Program-made: the position numbers and the translations under genes
Notes under the pieces: generated by a model
Database searches by the model: none
Told to the model about the DNA's origin: nothing
The model's input: only the letters and a program-made list of their open reading frames with translations
Shown: positions 23,376-31,805 of the stretch, in pieces
How positions within the stretch are numbered: the first letter of the stretch is position 1
How the letters are laid out: the number at the start of each line of letters is the position of its first letter
Assembly: GCF_020103725.1 (NCBI RefSeq)
Contig: NZ_JAHXBG010000017.1
Coordinates: forward strand, 1 to 64,000
Origin: Hyalangium gracile
GTDB lineage: Bacteria > Myxococcota > Myxococcia > Myxococcales > Myxococcaceae
Length of the DNA: 64,000 bases
Direction of reading: 5' to 3'

Positions 23376-25852
23376 TGGGCCAGGAGGTTCGCCAGCAGGC
23401 GGTAGGCCCCGGGGACTCCCGAGGGGAGCTGACGGAAGAAGGCGATGCCCGTGTACACGAAGGCGCCCTTGCCATGCCGGGCGACCAGCAGTCCTCCGCG
23501 CAGCGGCTGCTCGCCCGGGTCGTTCATGGCGAACACGGGCCGGTAGTGCTCGTCCCACTTCGAGGCGAAGTAGAGGCCCCGCTCCTGGACCCAGCCCTCG
23601 AAGTCGGCGGGCGTGAGGCGGTTGGGCGCGCGCAGCAGCGGGTCGTTCGGCGCAACGGGAGTCATCTCCGCCGTCTCATCCGTCACGCGATCCCGGCCGA
23701 TCTCCAGCGGGTACGGGCCCACGAAGCTGGTCAGCGGCCCCACGCGGCTGTTGGTGTTGTACTGCACGATGAGCCGGCCGCCCTTCTCCACGTACTCCAG
23801 GAGCCGCTCGCGGTGCACTCCCAGGCGCGGGTTGGCGTTGAAGGCGCGCACGCCGACCAGGATCGCCTCGAAGCGCTCGAGCGGCTCACGGGCCAGCCGC
23901 TCCTCGGGGAGCAGCGTCACCTCGTACCCCACGGCGGCGAGGCTCTCGGCCACGCGGTCGCCGGGCCCGGGGATGTAGCCGATGCGCTTCACCTTCGTGG
24001 CGAGCGTGACGGGCACCAGCGTCGCCTCGGAGGCCTGGCGCACCGTCTGAGGAGGGATGTGCTCGTGGTTCACCGTGCGCACGCGCCAGGACTCCGAGCG
24101 GCCCCCGCTCTCGACGAGGACGCGCAGCCGGCTCCGCTCGCTCGACCCCTTGGCCGGAGTGAGCGTGAAGCGCACCGTGCGCTCATCCCCGCGCGCGGCG
24201 AGCTGAAAGGGCACCTCGGCGGGCTCGGAGCGCCAGCCGGCGGGCAGCTCGAGCCGGACCTTGCCCGTGGCCTCCGCCCGGCCCGCGGCCAGCACCACCG
24301 AGACGGTCTGGGGCGCGCCGTTGGGGAACATGATGACCTCCCGGTCCAGCGTCGCGGTGACGGCGGGGGCGATCTCGAAGGCGCGATAGAGCTCGCCACG
24401 CACCGGGTCCGTCCACACGTAGACCACGGGCCGCGTCACCGTGAAGCGCTTGCCGCCCACCTCATAGAGGAACGTCACCGCCAGCGCGGGATCGCCCTCG
24501 GGCCGGCCGATGAGCGCGCGGTCCGGCACCTCGTAGAGCCCTCCGGTGGCGCGCTGGCGCAGCCAGTAGGGCGTCGAGATTGTCGCCTGCTCCGGGAGCG
24601 CCACCGGCTGGGAGAGCTTGAACGGCGTGTGCTCGGCCAGGCTCGTGCCCACCGTGGTAGGGGCGCTGCCCGGCAGCGTCACGCTCACCAGCCGGATCGC
24701 CGCGGGCGAGCGGTTCAGGGCCATCAGGTCCAGCTTCACCGGCTGCCCCGGCACGCCTGTCGTCTCCGCCGCGCGCGCCTCGAGGAACAGGCCCGCGCAC
24801 CCGGCCACCAGCGCCTCCGTCTCGCGCAGCTTGATGGCCTTCCACGGGTTGTTCTCGGGCAGGGCCGAGAGCGCCTCGTGGACGCGCAGGAGCGCCGGGA
24901 TGCTCAGGTGGGGCGCGCTGGCATCGAACCCCTTCGAGGCCGCGTCGACCGCCTGGATGACCTTCTCGGTGCCGGGCCACCGACGCCACGAGAGCTCGAG
25001 CCCCTCGAACAGGTCGGCCTTGGGGCTCGCCCCGGCGAGGGGCTGGAAGTACTCCAGCAGCGGGCCCCGCTCGGCTGGCACGCCGAAGCCCTGGCTCTTG
25101 TGCTGGCTGCGGCTCTCCGCCGCGACCTCGCCCCAGGAGCGCCCCAGCAGCGGGTTGAAGCCGCCCACGTCGAGCTTCAAGTACGCGGACATGTCGGCGT
25201 CCGGCTTCAGGTTCCAGGTGGAGACGTTGTGCAGCAGCCGGTCCGCCTTCCACGGCGAGAGCGTGCCCAGCTGCTCGGGGAAGCGCTTGGGGTCGGCCGC
25301 GGCCGCGAAGGCCTCCTCGGCCAGCAGGGCCGAGGCCGTGTGGTGGCCGTGGTTCGGCGGCTTCGTGGTGAAGCGCGTGACGATGACATCCGGCTGGAAG
25401 CGGCGGATGGCGAGCACCACGTCGGCCAGCGCTTCCTCCCGTCCCCAGATGCGCAGCGTCTCCTCGGCGCTCTTCGAGTAGCCGAAGTCGCGCGCGCGCG
25501 TGAACAGCTGCTCGGCGCCGTCGACGCGCCGCGCCGCGAGCAGCTCCTGGGTGCGGATGAGCCCCAGCAGTTCGTCCTGCTCGGTCCCGATGAGGTTCTG
25601 CCCGCCGTCGCCTCGCGTCATCGACAGGTAGCCCGCGCGCAGGCCGCGCCCACCGACCAGCCAGGCCAGCAGCCGCGTGTTCTCATCGTCGGGGTGGGCG
25701 GCCACATAGAGCACGCTGCCCACCACCCCCAGGCGCTTGATGCCCGCCGACAGCTCGCCCGCGTGGGGCTGGTGGGCGGGTTGTGCAAGGGCCGTCGACC
25801 AGACTCCGAGGCTCATGGCCAGCGTCATCCCGAGAATGATCAGGTTCCTCAT
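23372..25852 (-). CDS. Secreted PIG-L/LmbE-type deacetylase with C-terminal beta and flavodoxin-like domains
   Basis: 826 residues with a Sec signal (MTLAMSLGVWSTALAQ). Residues about 40-270 are the PIG-L domain: AAHPDDEN supplies the metal-binding His and Asp and the catalytic Asp, NHGHHTAS the third ligand. PIG-L enzymes remove acetyl groups from N-acetylglucosaminyl compounds. A middle beta-rich part (about 385-610, GKVRLELPAGWRSEP) resembles the NEW3 type found with secreted glycan enzymes, and the end (about 640-826, LVGVRAFNANPRLG, GGRLIVQYNTN) resembles a glutamine-amidotransferase-like Rossmann domain. It heads an operon with the miniprotein and SSS symporter. It is divergent from bshC, whose operon contains its own small PIG-L enzyme. 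Confidence 0.87.
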   Translation of the reverse strand: MRNLIILGMTLAMSLGVWSTALAQPAHQPHAGELSAGIKRLGVVGSVLYVAAHPDDENTRLLAWLVGGRGLRAGYLSMTRGDGGQNLIGTEQDELLGLIRTQELLAARRVDGAEQLFTRARDFGYSKSAEETLRIWGREEALADVVLAIRRFQPDVIVTRFTTKPPNHGHHTASALLAEEAFAAAADPKRFPEQLGTLSPWKADRLLHNVSTWNLKPDADMSAYLKLDVGGFNPLLGRSWGEVAAESRSQHKSQGFGVPAERGPLLEYFQPLAGASPKADLFEGLELSWRRWPGTEKVIQAVDAASKGFDASAPHLSIPALLRVHEALSALPENNPWKAIKLRETEALVAGCAGLFLEARAAETTGVPGQPVKLDLMALNRSPAAIRLVSVTLPGSAPTTVGTSLAEHTPFKLSQPVALPEQATISTPYWLRQRATGGLYEVPDRALIGRPEGDPALAVTFLYEVGGKRFTVTRPVVYVWTDPVRGELYRAFEIAPAVTATLDREVIMFPNGAPQTVSVVLAAGRAEATGKVRLELPAGWRSEPAEVPFQLAARGDERTVRFTLTPAKGSSERSRLRVLVESGGRSESWRVRTVNHEHIPPQTVRQASEATLVPVTLATKVKRIGYIPGPGDRVAESLAAVGYEVTLLPEERLAREPLERFEAILVGVRAFNANPRLGVHRERLLEYVEKGGRLIVQYNTNSRVGPLTSFVGPYPLEIGRDRVTDETAEMTPVAPNDPLLRAPNRLTPADFEGWVQERGLYFASKWDEHYRPVFAMNDPGEQPLRGGLLVARHGKGAFVYTGIAFFRQLPSGVPGAYRLLANLLAQ

Positions 25853-25990
25853 TCAGGCCGACCCTAATAACAAGCCTCTCTCGGCGCGCGGAATTCTTTC
25901 GCGCGGGCGGGCTCCCGCGACCCGCACTCTCCGTGGTCCTCCGCCCCTTCCTCTTCGCCCCCGTGGCGCGGACCTGCTATCACCCGCCGC

Positions 25991-27619
25991 GTGACGTCCT
26001 CGTTCTCGGCCGAATGGCTCCGCGGCGATCCGCGCGCACTCCACTTCCTTCCCGATCGGTTCCGCCACCGCGCTGCTCGCGCCGAGGCCGTGGCCGCCGC
26101 CGCCTCCCGTGTCGTGGCCCCCGCGCTGCACGAAGCGCTCGTGGCCCGGAACGCGCGGCTTCCACCGAGCCCTGCCCGTGAGCGGAACCTGGAGCTGCTC
26201 GCTCGCCCCGGTACCGTCGTCGTGGTCACCGGGCAGCAGGTCGGTCTCTTCCTGGGGCCGCTCTTCACGCTCTACAAGGCCGCCTCCGCCATCCTCGCCG
26301 CGCGCGCGCTCGCCGAAGAGACGGGCCGCCCCTGTGTCCCCGTCTTCTGGCTGCAGACCGAGGACCACGATCTGCCCGAGATCGATCACTGCTTCGTCCC
26401 GCGAGGCTCCGGAGCGCCCCTGCGCCTGGCGCTCCAGCACGCGGATGCGGCCACCTCGCGCACGCCTGTCGCCCACCGCCAGCTCGGGGAGGGTGCTCCC
26501 GCGGCGCTCGCGGCGCTGCGCGCGGAGCTGGGCAGCCAGGCCCAGGCGGGTGAGTTCCTGGGGCTGCTGGAGTGCGCCTACCGCCCCGAGGCGACGATGG
26601 CGGACGCCTTCGCCGAGGTGCTCGCGACGCTCTTCTCCGACGAGGGCCTGGTGTTCCTCGATCCGCGCGATCCCCGGCTGGCGCCACTCGCCGCGCCGGT
26701 TCACCGCCGGGCCATCGAGGAGGCCTCGGCCATCTCCACCGCGCTCGGCTCGCGGGGGAGCGCCCTCGAGGAGGCCGGCTTCTCCGAGCAGGTCCACATC
26801 CGCCCTGGCGCACCGCTGGGCTTCTTCTCTCCCGACGGAGTCGATGGAGCCCGCTATCGGCTGGATCCGGGCGACGCTCCGGGAAAGTGGACCCTCGTGG
26901 GCCATCCGGAGAACGCCACCGTGTCGACGGCGGAGCTCCTCTCCTGGCTCGAGCGCGAGCCCCTGCGCTTCACCACTTCGGCCCTGCTGCGCCCCATCCT
27001 CCAGGACACCTGGCTGCCCACGGCGGCTTACGTCGGTGGGCCGGGGGAGATCGCCTACTTCGCGCAGCTCGCGCCGCTCTATGGGCACGTGGGACTGCCC
27101 ATGCCGCTCATCGTGCCGCGCTCCCGCTTCCGCGTGCTCGATGACCGCGCGCGGGGCCTGCTCGACAAGCTCGGGCTCTCACCGGACGAGGTGTCCGCGT
27201 CGCGCGACGAGCTGCTGACCCGCCTGGCCACCCGTGGCGCGGCGGACGGCTTCGACCCGCCCGAGGCGGTGGAGGCCCGGCTCATGGGTACCCTGACGCC
27301 CGAGCTTGCCCGGCTCGGCGAGCGCATGGCCAGCCTCGACCCGAGCTTCGCTCACGCCATCGAGCGCACCGAGGAGAGCGTCCGACTGGCGCTCTCCCGC
27401 CTCGTGGCCAAGTACGGCCGCGCCCTGGCCCAGCGCGATCAGGTGACCGCCGAGCGCCTGGACCGGCTGCGCACCTATCTGGTCCCGGACGGAGCGCCGC
27501 AGGAGCGCATCTACGGCCTGCCGTACTACGCGTGCCGCTTTGGAGCCCGCGCCTTCACGCATCTGGTGCTCGAGGCCTGCGAGCCCTTCTCGGGAGCCCT
27601 CAGGGACTTGAAGCCATGA
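25991..27619 (+). CDS. bshC: Bacillithiol biosynthesis cysteine-adding enzyme
   Basis: 542 residues from GTG 25991, the usual length for BshC. Diagnostic stretches are [38 protein letters not shown]-like (here [14 protein letters not shown]), [33 protein letters not shown] and the C-terminal [15 protein letters not shown]. BshC adds cysteine to glucosaminyl-malate to finish bacillithiol. Two genes for the earlier steps follow with ATGA overlaps, so the whole pathway is one operon. The overlap at 27616 and the domain match make the identification strong although the start codon is inferred. Confidence 0.92.
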   Translation: MTSSFSAEWLRGDPRALHFLPDRFRHRAARAEAVAAAASRVVAPALHEALVARNARLPPSPARERNLELLARPGTVVVVTGQQVGLFLGPLFTLYKAASAILAARALAEETGRPCVPVFWLQTEDHDLPEIDHCFVPRGSGAPLRLALQHADAATSRTPVAHRQLGEGAPAALAALRAELGSQAQAGEFLGLLECAYRPEATMADAFAEVLATLFSDEGLVFLDPRDPRLAPLAAPVHRRAIEEASAISTALGSRGSALEEAGFSEQVHIRPGAPLGFFSPDGVDGARYRLDPGDAPGKWTLVGHPENATVSTAELLSWLEREPLRFTTSALLRPILQDTWLPTAAYVGGPGEIAYFAQLAPLYGHVGLPMPLIVPRSRFRVLDDRARGLLDKLGLSPDEVSASRDELLTRLATRGAADGFDPPEAVEARLMGTLTPELARLGERMASLDPSFAHAIERTEESVRLALSRLVAKYGRALAQRDQVTAERLDRLRTYLVPDGAPQERIYGLPYYACRFGARAFTHLVLEACEPFSGALRDLKP

Positions 27620-28419
27620 CAGCATCTCCCGGTCACGGGCTCGAGGTGCTCGCCTTCGGTCCCCACCCCGATGACGTCGAGCTGTTCTGCGGCGGGCTCA
27701 TGGCGCGCATGGCCAGCCTGGGCTACCGCACCGGCATCGTCGATCTGACGCGAGGGGAGAAGAGCTCGCGCGGCACCCCCGAGACACGCGCCGCCGAGAC
27801 CGAGGCGGCCTCTCGGGCGTTGGGGCTCACGGTGCGCGAGAACCTGGGCCTTCCCGATGCCTGGATCCACCCGTGGGGAGGCTTCGACGCGCCCGAGGCG
27901 GAGCGCGCGAGGACCGCTCCCGTGGCGCGCGTCGTCGAGGTGCTGCGCCGCCTGCGGCCCGAGCTCGTCATCGTCCCCTGGGAGCAGGAGCGCCACCCGG
28001 ACCACGAGGCCACCAGCGCGCTGGTGACTCGCGCCCTGTTCTTCGCCGGCGTCCGTCGCTTCGACACCGAGCCCGCCCTGGAGCCCTTCACGCCCCGGCA
28101 GGTCCTCTATTACCCGCTGCGTCATCTGGCCGAGCCGAGCCTCATCGTCGACGTGACGGAGGCCTACGAGCGCAAGCAGGAGGCGGTCCGTTGCTACGCC
28201 AGCCAGGTGCAGCCGCGGTCGGAGGGCCCCCAGACGCTGGTCGGCTCGCCCCTCTCGCTGTCGTCGCTCGAGGCCCGGGACCGCTTCTACGGCGCCCACA
28301 TCGGCGTGGCCTACGGCGAGCCCTACGTGCTGCGTGAGACGCTGGGGCTGGCCGATCCCGTGGAGCATTTTCGCCGGAATACCTTTGCCCGGCCCCTGTT
28401 CTTCCCTTCGCGCCGATGA
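27616..28419 (+). CDS. bshB: Bacillithiol biosynthesis deacetylase (PIG-L family)
   Basis: 267 residues. The start overlaps the bshC stop (ATGA) and the end overlaps the bshA start. [13 protein letters not shown] carries the catalytic Asp and zinc ligands; [12 protein letters not shown] gives the third His. Other BshB1-type features are [34 protein letters not shown] and [17 protein letters not shown]. It should remove the acetyl group from GlcNAc-malate, the second step to bacillithiol. The position between bshC and bshA supports this role over that of a general PIG-L enzyme. Confidence 0.92.
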   Translation: MTASPGHGLEVLAFGPHPDDVELFCGGLMARMASLGYRTGIVDLTRGEKSSRGTPETRAAETEAASRALGLTVRENLGLPDAWIHPWGGFDAPEAERARTAPVARVVEVLRRLRPELVIVPWEQERHPDHEATSALVTRALFFAGVRRFDTEPALEPFTPRQVLYYPLRHLAEPSLIVDVTEAYERKQEAVRCYASQVQPRSEGPQTLVGSPLSLSSLEARDRFYGAHIGVAYGEPYVLRETLGLADPVEHFRRNTFARPLFFPSRR

Positions 28420-29585
28420 CCGACCGCCGCCTCAACCTGGCCATCACCTGCTTCCCCACCTTCGGCGGCAGCGGAATGATCGCCACCGAGGTCGGCCTGG
28501 CGATGGCGGAGCGTGGCCACCGCGTGCACTTCATCGCGCGGCAGCTGCCCGTGCATCTCCACGGCTCCCGCCACAAGGTGCGCTTCCACGAGGTGACCGA
28601 GAGCACCTACCCGGCGCTGCAGAGCTCGGGGACATACCCGCTGGCGCTCGCATCGAAGATGATCGAGGTGGCCCAGGAAGAGCGCCTGGACATCCTGCAC
28701 GTGCACTACGCGGTGCCCCACGCCACGGCCGCCTGGATGGCGCGAGAGGTGCTGGGGAGCCAGGCCCCGCGCATCGTGACGACGCTGCATGGGACGGACA
28801 CCACGCTGGTGGGCATCGAGCCCAACTACCTGCCCATCACCCGCTTCTCGCTCCTGCGCAGCGACGCGGTGACGACGCCGTCGGCGTTCCTCCAGCGCGC
28901 CACCTGGGAGGGCTTCGGCCTCTCGCCGGAGGCCGTCCCCATCGAGGTCATCTCCAACTTCGTGGACGCGGCGCGCTTCTCGCCCTCTCGCGATCGGGCG
29001 GGGCTGCGACGGCTCTTCCCGGAGCTGGGAGACGGCGAGCCGGTGCTCATCCACGTGTCGAACTTCCGCCCCGTGAAGCGCATCCGTGACGTGGTGGCCA
29101 TCTTCGCCGAGGTGAACCGCCGGCTGCCGTGCCGGCTGGTGATGATTGGCGACGGCCCGGAGCGCGCGGGCGCCGAGCGCCGCCTGGGCGAGCTGGGCCT
29201 GGAGGAGCGCGCGGCCTTCCTGGGCAATCAGGAGCACTTCGTCGACCTGCTGGCCGCCTCCGACGTCTTCCTGCTGCCCAGCGAGAAGGAGAGCTTCGGC
29301 CTGGCCGCGCTCGAGGCGCTGAGCTGCGGCGTCCCGGTGGTCGCCAGCGACATCGGCGGCATTCCGGAGCTGGTGAGCGACGGAGAGACGGGCTTCCTGG
29401 CGCCCGTGGGCGAGGTGGGCGGCATGGCCGCCGCCGTCCTCACGCTGCTGCGAGACACGGCCCGCTGGCAGTCCTTCTCGCGGAGCGCGCGAGAGAAGGT
29501 CCTCGCGCGCTTCCAGCTGGCGCCCGCCATCGACCGCTACGAGGCGCTCTACCAGCGGCTCGTAGCGGCGACGGGCAGCCGGTGA
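28416..29585 (+). CDS. bshA: N-acetyl-alpha-D-glucosaminyl L-malate synthase
   Basis: 389 residues, a GT4 enzyme. [20 protein letters not shown] at the start, [28 protein letters not shown]-like (here [14 protein letters not shown]), [37 protein letters not shown] and [20 protein letters not shown] are close to BshA throughout. It couples UDP-GlcNAc with L-malate, the first step of bacillithiol synthesis. It is last in the bshC-bshB-bshA operon; its stop abuts the stop of the convergent DUF2911 gene with no room for a terminator between. Confidence 0.93.
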   Translation: MTDRRLNLAITCFPTFGGSGMIATEVGLAMAERGHRVHFIARQLPVHLHGSRHKVRFHEVTESTYPALQSSGTYPLALASKMIEVAQEERLDILHVHYAVPHATAAWMAREVLGSQAPRIVTTLHGTDTTLVGIEPNYLPITRFSLLRSDAVTTPSAFLQRATWEGFGLSPEAVPIEVISNFVDAARFSPSRDRAGLRRLFPELGDGEPVLIHVSNFRPVKRIRDVVAIFAEVNRRLPCRLVMIGDGPERAGAERRLGELGLEERAAFLGNQEHFVDLLAASDVFLLPSEKESFGLAALEALSCGVPVVASDIGGIPELVSDGETGFLAPVGEVGGMAAAVLTLLRDTARWQSFSRSAREKVLARFQLAPAIDRYEALYQRLVAATGSR

Positions 29586-30431
29586 CTACTTCTTGTTCTT
29601 CCAGTCGGCGAGGGCCTTGGCCACCGCGTCCTTGAAGAAGAAGTTGGGCGACTGCTGGCCCATGTCCCAGGCCACCTGTGCGTACTTGCGGGCCTCGGCA
29701 TAGTTGCCCTTCTTGGCCAGCAGCTCCGCCTTGACCCAGTTGTTCTGCCAGGTCGAGGCGATGGCGATGGAGGCGTCCACATACTTCAGCCCCGTGTCCA
29801 CATCCTTGAGGTTCTCGGCCACGTAGCTGGCCGCGTTCATGTGCGGGCGCCACGCGTTGTCGAGCGCGCTCTTGATGTTGGCCTGCGCCTGCGTCACCGT
29901 GTCCACGGTGATCGGCACCGAGATGCGCAGCTTCTCCCACTCCAGATCGAGCGAGGCGCCCGTGTCGGTCGTGTTGGAGAAGATGTAGGTCAGACGCTCG
30001 CGGTTCGGGATGTTGGCGGTCGTCGCGGGCACGCGCACCACGTCATTGGCGGCGTCGTACTCCTTGCTCTGCCACAGGGCGAGCTCCTTGTTCAGCGCGA
30101 CCGTCCAGCCCTTCTGCGTGGGGAAGGAGACGATGGCGTAGGTGCCCGCGGGGACGGGCTTGCCGCCGAACGTCACGTCCTTGCTGAAGGTGATCTTGGT
30201 GGACGCGTTGGCGCCCGAGCGCCAGGGCTGGTCCCAGGGAACCAGGGCGCCCCAGATCTTCCGGCCCTTCACGCCGGGGCTGGAGTACTCGACGGAGATG
30301 TCGGTCAGGCCCACCTGCTGCATCACCTTGGCGGAGGGGCTGGGGGCCGGCAGCTGGAGCTGGGCCGACGCGGGCAGCGCGATCAGCGCCGCCAGAACCA
30401 CGAACAAACTCTTGAGCGCAGCGTTCTTCAT
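29586..30431 (-). CDS. Secreted DUF2911 protein with C-terminal TPR-like helices
   Basis: 281 residues with a Sec signal (SLFVVLAALIALPASAQ). DUF2911 fills about residues 30-185: LPAPSPSAKVMQQVGLTDIS, VEYSSPGVKGRKIWGALVPW, PWRSGANASTKITFSKDVTF and GTYAIVSFPTQKGWTVALNK. The C-terminal 90 residues are helical and TPR-like (YVDASIAIASTWQNNWVKAE, LLAKKGNYAEARKYAQVAWD). The family is secreted and of unknown function, common in Bacteroidota and Myxococcota. ATG 30431 is used because it gives the signal peptide. Confidence 0.87.
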   Translation of the reverse strand: MKNAALKSLFVVLAALIALPASAQLQLPAPSPSAKVMQQVGLTDISVEYSSPGVKGRKIWGALVPWDQPWRSGANASTKITFSKDVTFGGKPVPAGTYAIVSFPTQKGWTVALNKELALWQSKEYDAANDVVRVPATTANIPNRERLTYIFSNTTDTGASLDLEWEKLRISVPITVDTVTQAQANIKSALDNAWRPHMNAASYVAENLKDVDTGLKYVDASIAIASTWQNNWVKAELLAKKGNYAEARKYAQVAWDMGQQSPNFFFKDAVAKALADWKNKK

Positions 30432-30738
30432 TGTCCTCACGAGTCCTTGGGATGGAGAGGAATGGAAAATGGGGACGGCCTCTATAGACCGCCCCGACCT
30501 GGAGGCCAAGCTCCAGTGCTTGCGGCTCCGGAGCCCGCTCTGAGCTGATTCCGCGCCTTGGGGCATGAGGTGAACGACGCGTGAGTCACTGGCAGGTTGA
30601 AGGTGGGCTCGCTTCTTGTGGCTCCAGCCCACGCGTGGGCGAGCGGTTGACGTGAGCGCCTGTGCCGGTCTGTCCCCGCACTGCTCGCCTTGCTCGAGAA
30701 CGACAATGCGGTAGGCGAGTTCGAGGAGCAGCCCGCGT

Positions 30739-30840
30739 GGCACCTTTGCATTGGACGTGTCCGCGTGCCCTGGCTGCGGAGGCAGACGTCAGGTGCTGGC
30801 GTACGTGACGCCATCGCAAGGGGTGCGCTTCATCCCTGCC
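30739..30840 (+). pseudogene. Possible 3' remnant of an IS transposase (zinc-knuckle segment)
   Basis: A short frame without a credible start encodes FALDVSACPGCGGRRQVLAY followed by VTP, then loses sense. From memory, myxobacterial IS91-like transposases end in a block of the form F-DV-ACxxCGGRRRVLAYV before an ILxHLGLP tail; here the tail is missing. It lies in a gap of about 470 bases between the DUF2911 and cupin genes. The rest of that gap (30432-30738) shows no gene apart from the DUF2911 promoter region. The match is short and may be coincidental. Confidence 0.35.
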
Positions 30841-30903
30841 ACTACGAGATCAATGTGGTGCGCGGCAGACCCCGAGTGGCTGAATCTCCTCCGGCCCCTC
30901 GGC

Positions 30904-31254
30904 TCACGAGTGGGCCTCCCGCCAGTGCGGGTAGGTGACATAGGCGGTCACCGCGCCCGTCTCGTGCGAGCGGATGGTGACCGCTTCGCCCTTCGGCATG
31001 TAGACGAGCTCGCCCGGACCGGCGGTGACAGTGCCGGCGTTGGTCGAGACCGAAAGGCGCCCTTCCAGGATGATCATCACGTCGTCGACGGCGAGCGTCT
31101 CGCTGAGGCTCTGGTTGGGTCCGTAGCGTCCATAGCCGACGGTGATCGCCCCGCCATGTCGTTCGTCGACCAGGTTGGCCGCGAATACGTCGGCGTCCTG
31201 CCCGGGGGATCGCTCGAACGACACATCGGCCATCGTGAACCTACGGACCTTCAT
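30904..31254 (-). CDS. Small cupin-domain protein (EutQ-like)
   Basis: 116 residues, one cupin barrel. The ATG at 31254 has a GGAGG ribosome-binding site. Conserved turns include SLSETLAVDDVMIILEGRLS, AGPGELVYMPKGEAVTIRSH and AVTAYVTYPHW, most like EutQ-type cupins, with few classical metal ligands. Function is probably binding or isomerising a small metabolite but cannot be assigned. It is next to a broken GFA-family gene on the same strand, so the pair may once have formed an operon. Confidence 0.8.
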   Translation of the reverse strand: MKVRRFTMADVSFERSPGQDADVFAANLVDERHGGAITVGYGRYGPNQSLSETLAVDDVMIILEGRLSVSTNAGTVTAGPGELVYMPKGEAVTIRSHETGAVTAYVTYPHWREAHS

Positions 31255-31324
31255 CGTCTTCCTCCATGTTGTGGGTGAGCGTGCAGTTGGAGATCCGGGC
31301 CGCCAGGACGGGGTACGGGCTTTC

Positions 31325-31506
31325 GACCAGGAGGCTCACGTTCGAACGATGATGATGGTGCGTGTGTGGATCTCGCAGCGGGCGCAAAAGTAATGCCTCG
31401 CTGCTTCGGTGTTGAACCGACACTCCGCGAGGTGTCCTCCGCCGGACAGCACCTCAACGCCATCAAGTTCGGCGGAAACCGCGACCGCGCCGCGCATGCG
31501 GCACAG
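31325..31506 (-). pseudogene. GFA-family (glutathione-dependent formaldehyde-activating-like) gene remnant
   Basis: Read downward from 31503 the frame encodes CRMRGAVAVSAELDGVEVL, then FNTEAARHYFCARCEIHT, which is the central core of GFA/CENP-V domain proteins, where the paired Cys residues bind zinc. The N-terminal CHCG and CNCSFC part is absent. After HT a one-base shift is needed to reach HHHHRSN, and sequence beyond is unrelated. The gene is therefore truncated at both ends and frameshifted. The motif match is strong enough to call the family; it is not functional. Confidence 0.6.
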
Positions 31507-31512
31507 TGAGCG

Positions 31513-31805
31513 TGTCAGGTGCGGAGAAGGCGAGCGCGGGGATTGGGGCAGTGGCCACTCGGGCGGCCCCGTCAGCGGCCTTCCTCTGGGCCCTTATCCC
31601 TCTTAGCGCTGCAGCGCGGGATGCCTCTCATACCGGACAGGCATCTCGTGCCGACCTCGAGCCGAATTTACCTGCCCACTGGAGCCGGCGAATCACTGCC
31701 TCAGGCACCTTGCGCAGCCTGAGCTCATCGCCGTGCTCGCGACGGGTCTCATCGTCTCGGTTACCGCTGTCCCTGGCAGTTGCGGCTGCCAGAGAGACCA
31801 TGACC
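31513..31805. other. Intergenic stretch, no gene seen
   Basis: This stretch lies between the GFA remnant and the end of the choice-of-anchor A gene. Open frames here are overlaps with the repetitive antisense of that gene or lack starts and protein-like composition. No RNA gene or clear hairpin terminator was found. Confidence 0.4.

Noticed and set aside
23375-25867. Open frame of 830 codons on the plus strand
   Set aside because: Shadow of the PIG-L deacetylase gene, which has metal-site motifs on the minus strand.
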